This document shows, one piece after another, positions 54,131-64,000 of a DNA stretch of 64,000 nt. Below the pieces are notes generated by a model. That model saw only the letters and a program-made list of their open reading frames with translations, did not search any database and was not told the DNA's origin. Both the position numbers and the translations under genes were made by a program. The stretch spans positions 365,001 to 429,000 of the forward strand of contig WPIO01000100.1 in the NCBI GenBank assembly GCA_009760855.2. Reading direction: 5' to 3'. Numbering within the stretch: position 1 is the stretch's first letter; every line of letters starts with the position of its first letter. The stretch is from Cristatella mucedo. Lineage: Eukaryota > Bryozoa > Phylactolaemata > Cristatellidae.

Positions 54131-57100
54131 GTGAGTTGCGCGCGCTACCGCGCGCTACCGCCCGCTACCGCCGCTGCGCGCGCGCGGAGACGTCTCACTC
54201 GCGCGGCCTCGCGAGCTACGTTGGTTCACGAGGGCCGGGCGCCGACGGATGGACGCGACGCGCTTCCGGCCGAGGTTAACTTCCCGCCACCCCCCCCCCC
54301 CCGCCGCGGCAGCGGCCGCAGAGCTCGCCGCCGAGCAGTGACAACCGACGTCGGACGACGCCGTCAGACGCCGTTTTCGCGTCCTGCAACCCGCAGCTTC
54401 GTCTCGGCGAGCGAGGATTTCTTTCGTCGTCGACGAGCGTGCCGCAACTTCCGGCGCACCGTCCGCGGCCATAAATCGTTGGGACGGCTACGCTTCTGCG
54501 ACGGCGACGACGCCGCCGAAGCGTTACACCGCGCTCTCCGGTCGCCGCTGGCGGTCGGCGCTTCTCTCTAAGATATCCTCTGCTCTTAGCTAGCAAGATG
54601 GCATTCAATCGATCCGTAAGCCGACGCATAATTTGTTCATTCATAAATCGCCACGAGCTCATTATAAACATAATGTAATTATAGACAATTGACGCCAGGG
54701 TTTCCCTGGCGCAGCACCGTACAGGAGGGCCGCCGCCGCGAGAGGCGCCGCTCGCGGCTATCGATCCGCCGACCGCCCGCCCGCCCGCCCGCCCGCCGCC
54801 GCCGCCGCCGCCGCCCGCCGCGCGGACGCCACGTGCCCGACGCGTGCGCGCGTCGAGCTGTCGTCTGCCTCGAGAGAGTCCGAGGAGGAGGAGGAGGAGG
54901 GGGAGGAGAAGAGGTGGCGGGCAGCTCTGAGTCCGCAGCGGAAGCGCTCCGCCGCGGCGACGGTCCCTAGCCGGCGCGCCGATTGCCGGCCGTCACCGAT
55001 TCGCGGCCGGCTCGGGAGGGCCGTCAAAGCATCGTCTTCGCCGCATCGTCGCTCCCTCTCTCCGATCCAGCTCTAGTTGGCCTCGGCTTTCGACCGGAAG
55101 CCGCCAGGTCCCGCTAGCCATCTTCTTTCTGGTGAGCGCGGCTGCACCCCAGCGCGAGCGAGCGGCCGGCGGCGCGCCACCTACGCCCTCATGTCTCAGT
55201 TCGCCGAGCCGACGCGAGCACGCGCCGCCTCTCCTCGCCGCGTGCGTTCGCAGCGCGGCGAGTGCCTCGGCCGACTCGACCGCCACGCGACGCTAGCTCC
55301 CGTGAACTCGCGGCGGCGGCGGGGGCGTCGTCTGCTCCTGAACTGCAGTCCTTCATCGCAAAAGCGGCGCGCCTAGCGTACGCAAGCGCTTGCCGACGTG
55401 CGACGGACTAGAGGCCCAGCGCGTGCAACGAGGCGAGGCGATACGGCGCGCGAGGCGAGGCGAGTCGCACGCTCGCTGTATCAATGCACGCAGGCGCACC
55501 GGCGATAGCAGAGCGTGGCTGCAATCGAAGGCGCTCGCACCTTAATAGCGAGTCCTTATCATCGGAAGTAACGACTCCTTAGCATCCTTAGCAGCGAGTC
55601 CTAGGCGTCCTTAGCAGCGAGTCCTTGGCGTCCTAATTAGAGTCCTTAGCGTCCTTAGTAGCGAGTCCTTAGCGTCCTTATTAGCGAGCCTTTAGCGTCC
55701 TCAGTAGAGAGTCCTTAGCGTAATTTGTAGCGAGTCTTTAGCGTCCTCAGTAGAGAGTCCTTAGCGTCATTTGTAGCGAGCCCTTAGCGTCCTCAGTAGA
55801 GAGTCCTTAGCGTCATTTGTAGCGAGTCTTTAGCGTCCTTAGTAGCGAGACCTTTGTGTCAAGCGAGATATTGCTAAACCTAAGAGGGTTGCCTCTCCTG
55901 CACTGCACCCGCCGTAGCAATTAAGTGCTCCCCAGGCCAAGCCATTTAAATGTAACTCAGTAAGTAATTCGACACGCAGAGTCAAACGGATGAAGCGTCG
56001 CTTTTCATGCGGTCCGAGCGCCAGATTACGACATATCCTTTTCCTAATTACAATAATTCCTGAATAGCTAATAATCTTCAGCCCTGTCGCAATCTGCACG
56101 ATTAGCGCGCGAACATTACACGGCCACTTTTCTAAATTAAGGCTGTCCTCCTCGACCGTGACAACGATAGAAACCTATCTCAGTCGGCCGAGAGGCGCCG
56201 GGCAGCCGGCCGAGAGGCGGACGGCTAGCAGCCCGCCGCCACGTTTCGGACATCGTTTCGCGACATTGCGCACCGCATTGCGCACCGCAGGCGGCGGGCG
56301 GGGAAACATTCCGCGTAATGTTCGCACGAGCGACCGTAGCGGCTCGCCAACCACTCGCCCGCACTCGAGCGGCTATCGCCGCGCGACGCCGACACTCCGC
56401 CCCGGCCGCTCTCGCCGGTGCCGCTGCCGGTGCCGCAGCAGCGGTGCGCTCGGCTGCGGCCCTGGCGCTTCACCCTCACCTTCACCTGAAGGTGAGGGTG
56501 ATTTCACCTGAAGGTGAAGCTGACTTAAGCTTCACACCTTCACCCTCACCTTCACCTTTAGCCCTGTGCACGAAAAGCGGAAGCCGAAATCGGCTGAAGC
56601 AGCTCGACAGTAGCCGACGTACCCCGACAGACTTCTCCTTCTCCCATACCCCAGGTCGATCAAAACCGGTGGGGAGTTGCCGTTGTTTTTGCACGTTCCT
56701 CCCTCAATTTCGAACCGTTTGCAGTCCCCTCGAAGCAGCAGCCTTTCGAGTTTCTTGTTTTGAGTCTCTCCGACAGCAAGCTACTGATAGTAGCGAAAAT
56801 CAATCAACCCTCCAAGTACTAAGTACTCCTTCATCTGTGGTTTCTCGAATCTTGTTTCAATTCTGTTTCGCAATGAATCGATCTTTCCTCACTATGGGTG
56901 ATTTTAGCATTCATTTTGGCAACTTAACTGACGTCTTAAGGGCCGAATTTCGTGCACTGACTGACTTATTTTCTCTTGTCGCTCATGTGCATGACCCGAC
57001 TCACTACAAGGGTCACGTGGTCGATCAAATAATTATTCAACATCGGTATGCTATTATCCCCCTTTTTTTTTTTACAAAATTCTGCCCATCTGACCACATG

Positions 57101-58268
57101 CATATCTCATTCAGTCTACAGTGTGTGCCATGTTGGCAACTTAACTGACGTCTTAAGGGCCGAATTTCGTTCACTGACTGACTCATTTTCTCTTGTCGCT
57201 CATGTGCATGATCCGACTCTCTACAGGGGTCACGTGGTTGATCAAATAATTATCCAACATCGGTATGCTATTATCCCTCTTTTTTTTTAAATTCTGCCCA
57301 TCTGACCACATGCATATCTCATTCAGTCTACAGTGTGTGCCCTCCTTCCCATCTGAAACTATTTGTGAATCGCGAAATCTCAAGATCCTTGGCATCGATG
57401 CTGTCCGTGCGAAAACATCCTTTTTCGCCCCGTGCTGCTCAATCTCCCTTTCGACCTGTCATCATTATTAGAATGTTACAACGCGACATTAGCTGTTACT
57501 TTTGAGAGTTTGCCCCTCTGACTAAACCTACTGTGCCCAGATGGCCTATAGTTTACCGCAGACATTAAGATAGCTAGGTGCAAGCTTAGAAAAGCGTACA
57601 AAGCATCAGGACTCAGGCTGAAAATCGACAGACACACGAGGAGTACTGCAGATCGTACCAATCGATCCCAGCAAAGGCCAAATCTAGCCTTTATAAAAAA
57701 TACCGTTGAACTGCAGACGCGTAATTTAAAAATGCAAATGAAAAACATCAACCATCTTCACAGTTCCCAGGGTAGCTCCGTTACCTAGTGATCCTTGTGG
57801 CGATCTTGCTGAAGGCCTCTCTAGCTCCTTTGTCAGCAAGATAGACAAGACCAGAGTTTCCATCCCTAAGGTAGTAGTAGCATCCTTTCTGGATTGCTGC
57901 CCCTCAACAACGGCCCCCACAGACAGGCCTGCCTTCCCTTAATTCAATGCAGCACATCAACTTCTACATTCAAGGGCGGCGAGGCAACGAGTGACCTCAG
58001 AGGCCGCGTGTGAAGTTCTCCGAGGGCCGCATGAGAATGCATTATTACGAGTGTCATTACTATTATTATTATTATTATTACTTTGACGGAAAGCGGCGTC
58101 GGACGCTCTCTGTCGTTGCAGATCGTCGACACGCGAAGCGTGTACGTTTACGAGAGCACGAATACGCTGACGGTGCAGATCGAATGGGGCGAAAACTACA
58201 CGCTCACCACTCCGGAGTACCTCGCAACGGACGACATTCCCCGGCTGCATAAAATGCAAATGGAGTGA
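52973..58268 (+). CDS. Two-exon gene, MATH/TRAF-like domain protein (function unknown)
   Basis: Exons 52,973-54,130 and 58,122-58,268 join in phase 0 to 434 codons. The protein is soluble, with no signal peptide or membrane segment. Residues ~12-150 (HVFTFLLQSN, ISSEFWCGYHKWAISLVTQD, LSCTLDYGFTLLNRAHYAQN, GEFLLELYAANFRTSFEY) follow the strand pattern of MATH/TRAF-C domains: a leading strand, an F-x-x-G-x-x-W strand, a long beta hairpin and a closing strand. The remainder (GQIGIRVECLSASAITLLQI, AWLFEAHMKSDRLKFYLFYG and the second exon) looks beta-rich but I recognise no named domain. No RING, BTB or protease part, so a known MATH subfamily cannot be given. Codons are strongly GC-ending. The stop TGA overlaps a strong donor (see findings), so more exons may follow. 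The 360-codon antisense frame over exon 1 is a shadow. Confidence 0.75.
54131..55540 (+). other. CpG-rich start of the MATH-like gene intron
   Basis: High GC with long spurious frames on both strands. It contains a C14 run near 54,290-54,302 and a (CCCG)n/(CCG)n run at 54,774-54,830. No exon recognised. Confidence 0.5.
55545..55862 (+). repeat. Minisatellite with 46-bp higher-order unit
   Basis: Core GAGTCCTTAGCGTCCT-like units of about 21-23 bases repeat ~14 times. From 55,699 a two-unit pattern repeats exactly every 46 bases (CCTCAGTAGAGAGTCC at 55,699, 55,745 and 55,791). Confidence 0.92.
56470..56560. repeat. Palindrome cluster built from TCACCTTCACC-type blocks
   Basis: TCACCCTCACCTTCA (56,470-56,484), CC, TGAAGGTGAGGGTGA (56,487-56,501) is a perfect 15-bp inverted repeat. 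It is followed by TTCACCTGAAGGTGAAG and a further direct copy of CTTCACCCTCACCTTCACC near 56,541. Confidence 0.93.
56860..57930 (+). mobile_element. LINE endonuclease-to-linker fragment, plus strand, with internal duplication
   Basis: Frames read MGDFSIHFGNLTDVLRAEFR, ALTDLFSLVAHVHDPTHY, KGHVVDQIIIQH: the C-terminal half of an APE-type LINE endonuclease (GDFNIH box). A 217-bp segment from 56,918 is repeated from 57,135. Linker text follows (RNLKILGIDA, KIDKTRVSIPK), and the copy ends around 57,930 before the RT. It resembles the 23,600-24,400 part of the longer LINE-2 copy. Confidence 0.8.
58122..58268 (+). CDS. MATH-like gene, exon 2 (terminal or internal)
   Basis: Acceptor TGTCGTTGCAG ends at 58,121. 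It codes IVDTRSVYVYESTNTLTVQI, EWGENYTLTTPEYLATDDIP and RLHKMQME, then TGA at 58,266-58,268. Alternatively ATGGA|GTGAGT is a strong donor after 58,264 in phase 2. Both readings are possible from the sequence alone. Confidence 0.72.
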   Translation: MVDTRSVYVYESTNTLTVQIEWGENYTLTTPEYLATDDIPRLHKMQME

Positions 58269-58269
58269 G

Positions 58270-59880
58270 TACGCCTTGCGCGACGAGCGCCTCGCTCGCT
58301 CGCGAGCGTCAGACGAGCGTCGACGAGCGGGCGCGGACAGACCCGCTCGTCGACGTGCGTCGCACCTCCAGCTGGGCAAGAAATTCCCTCTGTCCCTGTG
58401 TCGGCTTTGCCTGCAACCGCCGCCGCCGCCTCGGGGCTTCGCGCGGGGAGAGACATCGGACGAAGGCACTGTTGCAAACGCTCGCTGTGCGGGGCCTCCC
58501 CACCCGGTTAGAGCTGGACCACAAGCGAAGCGCTAGTAACCGTGTGAGTTTCGGCCGACGCGCGAGGAACACTGCTGAAGGACTGCTGAAGTACTGCTGA
58601 AGCTCGCACCTAGCGACAAAGATCGTTCATACTACGACATATTAAGTCCGTATCCATAATGCAGACAAGTCTGTTTGACAGCAGCGGACGGTTGCACTGG
58701 TTCGGCAGCGGCCATGACGGGCATCAACGGGCCTCCGCGGCCTCGAGCTTAAATCGGCTCCCCGAGTATCGACTCCTGACTGCTAGCCTATCACAGGGTC
58801 CGGCTTTGTATACGGCCTCGACAAAAAGCTATCTTGTAATCGCATAATCGCAAAAATAATCAAACTCCACAATTCAGCTTGCTTAGCTCGTGCCGCCGCC
58901 GCTGTTTCACAGCTCCGGCTGCCCCGCCGGCCGCGGTTTCATTACAGCTGTTCCATTTCCTCCGTGCGTCGCCGCGCTCCCGCTCGCGCCCTCCTGCCCT
59001 CTCCCCGCCGCCGAGATCGAGAGAGGCGGCGGCGAGAGGGCCGGCGCCGCCCGGCGTTTGTTCTCTCTCTGTTTGCCCCAACTCCCCGGTGCCACGATAG
59101 CCCTCTGCGGGCTTCGATAGCGTCCGACGCAGTCTGCTCAGCCGCGTTCGCTCTAGCCGTCGTCTCGCGCCGAACCTTCGGTGAGCGACGACTGGCTGGA
59201 GCTCGGAACCGTGACTAATCATCTCGACTCCTAGCTACTTCCTCTGCAAGTAAACAGCTCTCCTCGCTGTCTGATCTCTCGCGCGTGACGAAACCCCTCG
59301 CGGATCTGGGGTGGCGCATTTTCTATTCGGCCACCGGGCTCAGCCCGTTCATGCTTAGAATTTCCCTACGTGCGGAATTTCGGCCGAAGCAGGAGCCCGA
59401 GACGTCGGTCCATCCTCGCTCCCACTTCCACTTCCCGCTTCCTCCTCCGAGCGGCTGGCCACCATGCCAGTTCGCAGGTGCTAGGCGGCGATGCGGCTGT
59501 CACGTTCCCACTAACGGTGAGCGGAAGCATTCGCAGGCGTTTGACGAATGGCGTTTCCGCTCGAGCTGCCGGCTGCGCCAGCAGGCTCGCCTTACATCTC
59601 GCCTCTGACGTCAGACTGCACGCCGAGCTTGAATGCATAGACCGCGGATCAAATATTTACTCAGCGACCGCTGCGGAAGCGCGCAAGTCAGCCCATCTAA
59701 AACATACATTGCCACCGCCGCCGCGGCCGTGAGGTCGGCCATGCTAAGTCCGCTCGAAGCACGAGCGCCATCACCGCCGTGTGGTTTCATGGGTCCTCCC
59801 GTCACGGAACTATTTTCGTGTGTGCCGCGCCGCAGCCAGCAACGCCAAGACAGCTGCAGCCACTTTTTCTTCATCGTCTC
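58270..59880. other. Downstream of the MATH-like gene, nothing recognised
   Basis: GC-rich patches with frames on both strands (up to 120 codons) but no domain. No AATAAA is seen shortly after 58,268, which leaves open that the gene continues. Confidence 0.4.
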
Positions 59881-59886
59881 CGTCAG

Positions 59887-60020
59887 CTTGCTCTCTCTCT
59901 CTTTCTTTCTCCTTCTCTCTCCTCTCTCTCTCTCTCTCCTTCTCTCTCTCTCTCTCTCCCTCTGCCTCTCTCTTCCTCCTCTTCTCTTTCTCTCTTCGTC
60001 TCTCTCACTTCTTCTCTATA
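59887..60020 (+). repeat. CT-rich imperfect microsatellite
   Basis: CTCTCT/TTCTCC units with interruptions over about 130 bases. Confidence 0.85.
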
Positions 60021-60164
60021 CGCGGGAGACCTCACCCAGGTCCGTTCCCTTGTGGCCCAGTGGCGCGAGGATCCCACTGCTTAGAGTCTTCATCTCCCGC
60101 TATCAGAGCTTTCTGGAGTCACTTTTCCACGCAGCCTCTGCCATTACGTGAGTCATTAGAGAAA

Positions 60165-60168
60165 GAGT

Positions 60169-60260
<92 letters not shown>
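60165..60260 (+). repeat. (GA)n microsatellite
   Basis: About 42 pure GA units after a short impure start. Confidence 0.97.
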
Positions 60261-60266
<6 letters not shown>

Positions 60267-60904
60267 GGAGGGAGGGGAGACAGCCACACAAGGTCAAAAG
60301 CACGCTATGGGGATTGCTAGCCGCCGCCGCTGTGCCGGAAGCATGATTCTTCGTTCCGGATTTATCTAGAGAAAGACGTGCGTCAGATGTTTGGATAGAA
60401 TGGACAATAAATAAGTCGATGCTCGCGCACTCGGCTGCCGTTTTCAGTCGCTACGCCTCCGGCCTGAGGTTCGCCGGCGTAGCGAACCGGGGCTGCTGCT
60501 GGTTCCGTCCCGTTCGGCTTGAGCGTGTATCCTTCCGCGTGTATCCTTCCGCGAAATACTTCCTTAGCGTACATCCGCACCCTCTCGAGCACCACGCTTT
60601 CACTGCCTGGCTGGCTGGCTCCTTCGTCGGGAGGCGCGGCGTGCGAATCCGAGCCGCCGAGCAGACGCAGCTGTCGGTGCATACCGCCGGCAGCTGCGCA
60701 GCATTCGACGACCTTGACCCACCCTTTCCCCGGGCGTCCCAAATCGGACGGTCGATCGCCGACGAGGCGCCCGCGACGTCGGCTTCGCAGCGTTGCCAGA
60801 CCGGGCGCGAGGGGTTGCTGCAACTCTTCGCACCCCCAGACTGTGGGGGGGGGAGGGGAGACAAAAATCGAGCCCACGCCCACCTCCCCCGTCGCCACGG
60901 GCAG

Positions 60905-61042
60905 GATGCCGAAAAGGCCGGGTGGTCCCAAAAAGGCCGTAGACAAAAAAAGCAAACGAGCAGCTGGCGCTGACTTTGGAGCCCATGGGCGAGCAAAGTT
61001 TTCGTCCGAGGGAAATGCCCTCTGCGAGCTCGTCAGTTCCTG
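60905..61042 (+). CDS. Weak candidate short frame, unsupported function
   Basis: An ATG at 60,905 opens MPKRPGGPKKAVDKKSKRAA then GADFGAHGRAKFSSEG and stops at 61,042. The Lys-rich start could be a first exon, but I see no homology, no clear donor and no partner exon, and overlapping frames exist on both strands. Probably not a gene. Confidence 0.12.
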
Positions 61043-61284
61043 AAACTGTGCACGAGAGTCGTGACTAAGGACAAGAGCGTTATGTTCTGCGGAAGAGCGC
61101 CCCAGCGAACTTTCCTTTTCCCCTTTGCTTCGTGTGCTTACTTATTTACTGCCCATTTATTCAGTCTATTTTTTTAGTCAGGGGCCCCCACTAACCACTG
61201 GCCAAGAGTGTCTTCCTGAGCACGTACGCATGCGCGCGTCTAGGAGCGAAATTTGCTTATCGCGGCTTATTTGGTTATTGCTTC

Positions 61285-61372
61285 TCCCATCACGATTTGC
61301 GAAGCGCCAGGGTAGAGATTCAGTTCTCTCTAAGAGCGCTATACAAGCGGCCTAATATTACTATTACGGTAG
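61285..61372 (+). mobile_element. LINE/SINE 3' tail, plus strand
   Basis: GCGAAGCGCCAGGGTAGAGA, TTCAGTTCTCTCTAAGAGCG, CTATACAAGCGGCCTAATAT then TACTATTAC. The stem-loop layout is that of LINE-1 and SINE-B; the 'CGCTATACAA' end is closer to SINE-B. Upstream sequence has no A or B box. Confidence 0.6.
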
Positions 61373-61933
61373 AGGAGATAGATGTGCGGCGGAGGATTTA
61401 TTACGGCAGAGACGGCCGTGTGGCGGCGTCGGGTACGGTGGGTATCTTTTGAAGGACCGCGACGTGTGCTCGCTCGCTCGCCGAGAACTCTTTCTCGCGA
61501 GCGAGTGCGGGGGGGGCGAGGAGAGCGCTCGCGGCGGAACTCGAAATTACGAAATCATTGGAACTCGAAAGCTGCGGCGAGAGATTCAAAGAGATTCATT
61601 CCGATTCAAAGCGACGACCGGTCATGCGCGTCCAACAAAAATACATTCCGGCAAAAAATACGTCCGGCAAAACACATTGGCTGCCGGAGCGCTCCAAACG
61701 GCGGCGCTCCGATGCTGCTCCGATGCTGCGCCGCCTCGCGGAGGGATGCGGCGGAGCGAGGCGGGAACCTAACGGTGCGCTCTCGCGCCAGCCGCCGCCA
61801 TAGAGGTCGCATCGCGCGAGTTTTGACCCGGGAAAGGAAATCGGATACTGCGCCGCTAGTGCCCAGGCCCGCCGTTCGTCTCGCGGCGCCGAGCGCCATG
61901 CTTGCGACGCCCGTCCGGTCGGAATGAGCGAAA

Positions 61934-61937
<4 letters not shown>

Positions 61938-61992
<55 letters not shown>
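61938..61992 (+). repeat. (GA)n microsatellite
   Basis: About 27 GA units. Confidence 0.97.
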
Positions 61993-61993
<1 letters not shown>

Positions 61994-62382
61994 CAGAGAT
62001 CGTTGTGGCGGCAGAGGGAGCGAGCGAAAGTGGCGTCGGCGAGGTAACTCTGTCGGGCTAATGCGCTGCGTACTCTTGACTTAACAGGTCAGACGTGCGT
62101 TGAGCGCGTACTGCAAGTCGATCCTTTAAGAAGGTTCGATAATTGGGTTACTACGATTGCACTCTCGTAAATGGCAGGCTAGTGTCTCAGCTGTAATTAG
62201 CACTGTGCGTTCGAACAATGCGTTCGCGAGAAAAATTAAAGGCGAACAGCCTCAGCGAGCGACCCTCAATGAACGAAAGAGTTGCTGAGAGAGGTGTAGG
62301 GATTCAGCGAGGCAAGGAGTCGGGTATCGTGGGAGGCAGAGAGCGAGAGGAAAAGGGTGACGGGGTTGTGGAATTCTGGAGA

Positions 62383-62428
62383 GTGAGAGTAAGAGAGAGA
62401 TTGAGAGTAAGAGAGAGAGTGAGAGTAA

Positions 62429-62459
<31 letters not shown>

Positions 62460-62483
62460 AGAGAGAGACAGACAGACAGACAG

Positions 62484-62515
<32 letters not shown>

Positions 62516-62550
62516 ACAGAGACAGAGAGAGTAAGAGTGGGTGTGAGTGC

Positions 62551-62640
<90 letters not shown>
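62383..62640 (+). repeat. Composite GA/CA microsatellite
   Basis: Impure GA with AGTAAGAG steps (62,383-62,470), CAGA then CA (62,468-62,511), impure GA, then pure GA (62,562-62,640). Confidence 0.95.
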
Positions 62641-62643
<3 letters not shown>

Positions 62644-62789
62644 ATTCTATTTTTCTTTAGTAGCTAAAAGCTACCGCTGCTTAAGTCAAAAGAGCACGAG
62701 CACTCGCGGGGTCAACGACGTGCTCTACAACATGCTAAGGGATCACAGCTTAGATCATCAACACGCTGCAAATATTAACTCTTTAGGAT

Positions 62790-63003
62790 CTTAATAATAA
62801 TAATAATAATAATGCACAAGATAAAGCGCCCTCAGAGAACTAAATCTCTTTCTAGGCGCTTTACATTTGCTGCAAAGAAAACACGATCGAATGGTGAGTG
62901 GTATCATGCTTGATAAACAACATGAATAACATGGTTAGGGGTGACATGCACAGGGTCAGCATGCAAGTGTGGTTAACGGGAGCATGCACAGTGTCAGCAT
63001 GCA
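62790..63003 (-). mobile_element. LINE-1 3' end, strongly 5'-truncated, minus strand
   Basis: TAATAATAATAATAATAATG tail, GATAAAGCGCCCTCAGAGAA, CTCTTTCTAGGCGCTTTACA, TTTGCTGCAAAGAAAACACG, GGGTGACATGCACAGGGTCA, then the match ends at about 63,003. It carries an intact 3' stem-loop. Only ~214 bases are present. Confidence 0.88.
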
Positions 63004-63085
63004 TCTTATATCGAGTTTTTCCATTAACTGACCTAATTTGGTCGGTTACTGCTTTCTAGCGACCTAATTTTAGGCACTCCCTCGC

Positions 63086-63157
<72 letters not shown>
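63086..63157 (+). repeat. (TC)n microsatellite
   Basis: About 34 TC units; GA on the minus strand. Confidence 0.96.
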
Positions 63158-63158
<1 letters not shown>

Positions 63159-63524
63159 ATGGCTCTGCTTCTGTCTCTGTCTCTCTCTTTTTCTGTCTCC
63201 GTCTGTTTCTCACTCCCTTTATCTTCTGCCCTCCCTCTACCACTTCGTCTCTCAGTGCATGCGCAAATACGCACAAGTGTGTTCGCGTGGCTCTTTACAT
63301 GTTACACTAATCTTACCTATCGTTGAACTCACTCTCATGCTCACTAGTTCGATACGACGCTAAAGTACTTTTCCTTGGCCAGTAGATAACTGCAAGCACG
63401 CAGACTCATACAATTCATTACATATGTATACATATTACACATGCAAGTTCATGTGCTCAAAACGGGGCAAGCTGACGTAGAGCAGCTACTTCTCGATGCG
63501 AGTCGGTGCGAGCGAGCAAGGCTG

Positions 63525-64000
63525 CCTCAGTGAGCAGCTGCCACGTTACACCACTTCTCGCCGACCTGCATTGGCTCCCAGTCAAGCAACGCATCGACTT
63601 CAAGGTTTTGTCATTCACTTTTAGGTCTCTCAATTCTTTGGCTCCAGCCTACCTATCAGATCTACTCCCTAACAGGCTAAACATCGTACCACGCACTTTT
63701 CGAAATCTTACTGTTTACCTATTCCTCGTACAAACCTCAAAGCCTTTGAAGATAGTGCCTTTAGTTCACATGCTCCAAAAAGCCTGCAACTTACTCCCGA
63801 CTTGCGTCACAACATTCCCTGACTTGCGTCACAACATTCCCTGACTTGCGTCACAACGTTCCCCGACTTGACCACATTTAAAAAGATCTTAAAAACTCAC
63901 CTATTTAGGACATCATTTAGTGTGTCCCTTATGATTCGTCCTACATGTGCTAATGTGTTGTGACACTGTGCATGCTGCCACTAACCATATTTGCATGCTG
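63525..64000 (+). mobile_element. LINE-1 3' part, plus strand, runs off the window
   Basis: The frame reads SCHVTPLLADLHWLPVKQRI, DFKVLSFTFRSLNSLAPAYL, SDLLPNRLNIVPRTFRN, with few disruptions, then the LINE-1 3' UTR (CTTGACCACATTTAAAAAGA, CACTGTGCATGCTGCCACTA). A 25-bp unit CTTGCGTCACAACATTCCCT... is present three times at 63,795-63,865. The 3' tail lies beyond base 64,000. Confidence 0.88.

Noticed and set aside
60383-61043. Overlapping 128-190-codon frames on both strands
   Set aside because: Both strands are open at once in GC-rich DNA. No domain, and no splice or start evidence that favours one of them.

Overview
The window is genomic DNA from an invertebrate animal. It has introns with GT-AG boundaries, long introns full of non-LTR retrotransposon debris, tRNA-derived SINEs, a Ty3/Gypsy relic, a satellite array and many long dinucleotide microsatellites. 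Nothing bacterial or organellar is visible. I cannot name the species. The L2/CR1-like LINEs and the conserved polarity gene fit a marine or lophotrochozoan-type invertebrate, but that is inference.

Left half (1-32.7 kb, + strand): the 3' portion of a Par-3 (Bazooka/PARD3) cell-polarity gene. I placed 16 coding exons by hand. All junctions are GT-AG, all codon phases close, and the pieces sum to 4,518 nt (1,505 residues plus a stop at 32,214-32,216). The first exon is cut by the window edge. The protein has three PDZ domains, a long GC-rich Ser/Gly/Ala/Pro region, a basic 'LFRIGKSRKS' motif and a C-terminal low-complexity tail. The N-terminal oligomerisation domain lies upstream of the window.

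Middle (32.7-52.7 kb): no host gene that I can support. It holds an inverted ~175-bp satellite array (33.96-36.17 kb), LINE 3' ends in both orientations, SINEs, a decayed Ty3/Gypsy pol (45.2-46.7 kb, - strand), microsatellite blocks and CpG-rich stretches.

Right part (52.7-64 kb): a two-exon gene on the + strand (52,973-58,268) coding a protein with an apparent MATH/TRAF-like N-terminal domain. Its intron has a CpG-rich start, a 46-bp higher-order minisatellite and a LINE endonuclease fragment carrying a 217-bp tandem duplication. Beyond it are long GA/CT microsatellites and two more LINE ends.

The most interesting signals are in the mobile DNA. One tRNA-derived SINE family (SINE-B) shares its 3' stem-loop tail with the resident L2-like LINE, which is the signature of a SINE that borrows a LINE reverse transcriptase. 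A second tRNA-derived SINE (SINE-A) has a different structured body. A LINE copy ends directly at the acceptor of a Par-3 exon, so its sequence appears to supply that exon's polypyrimidine tract. All family names (LINE-1, LINE-2, SINE-A, SINE-B) are labels for this window only.
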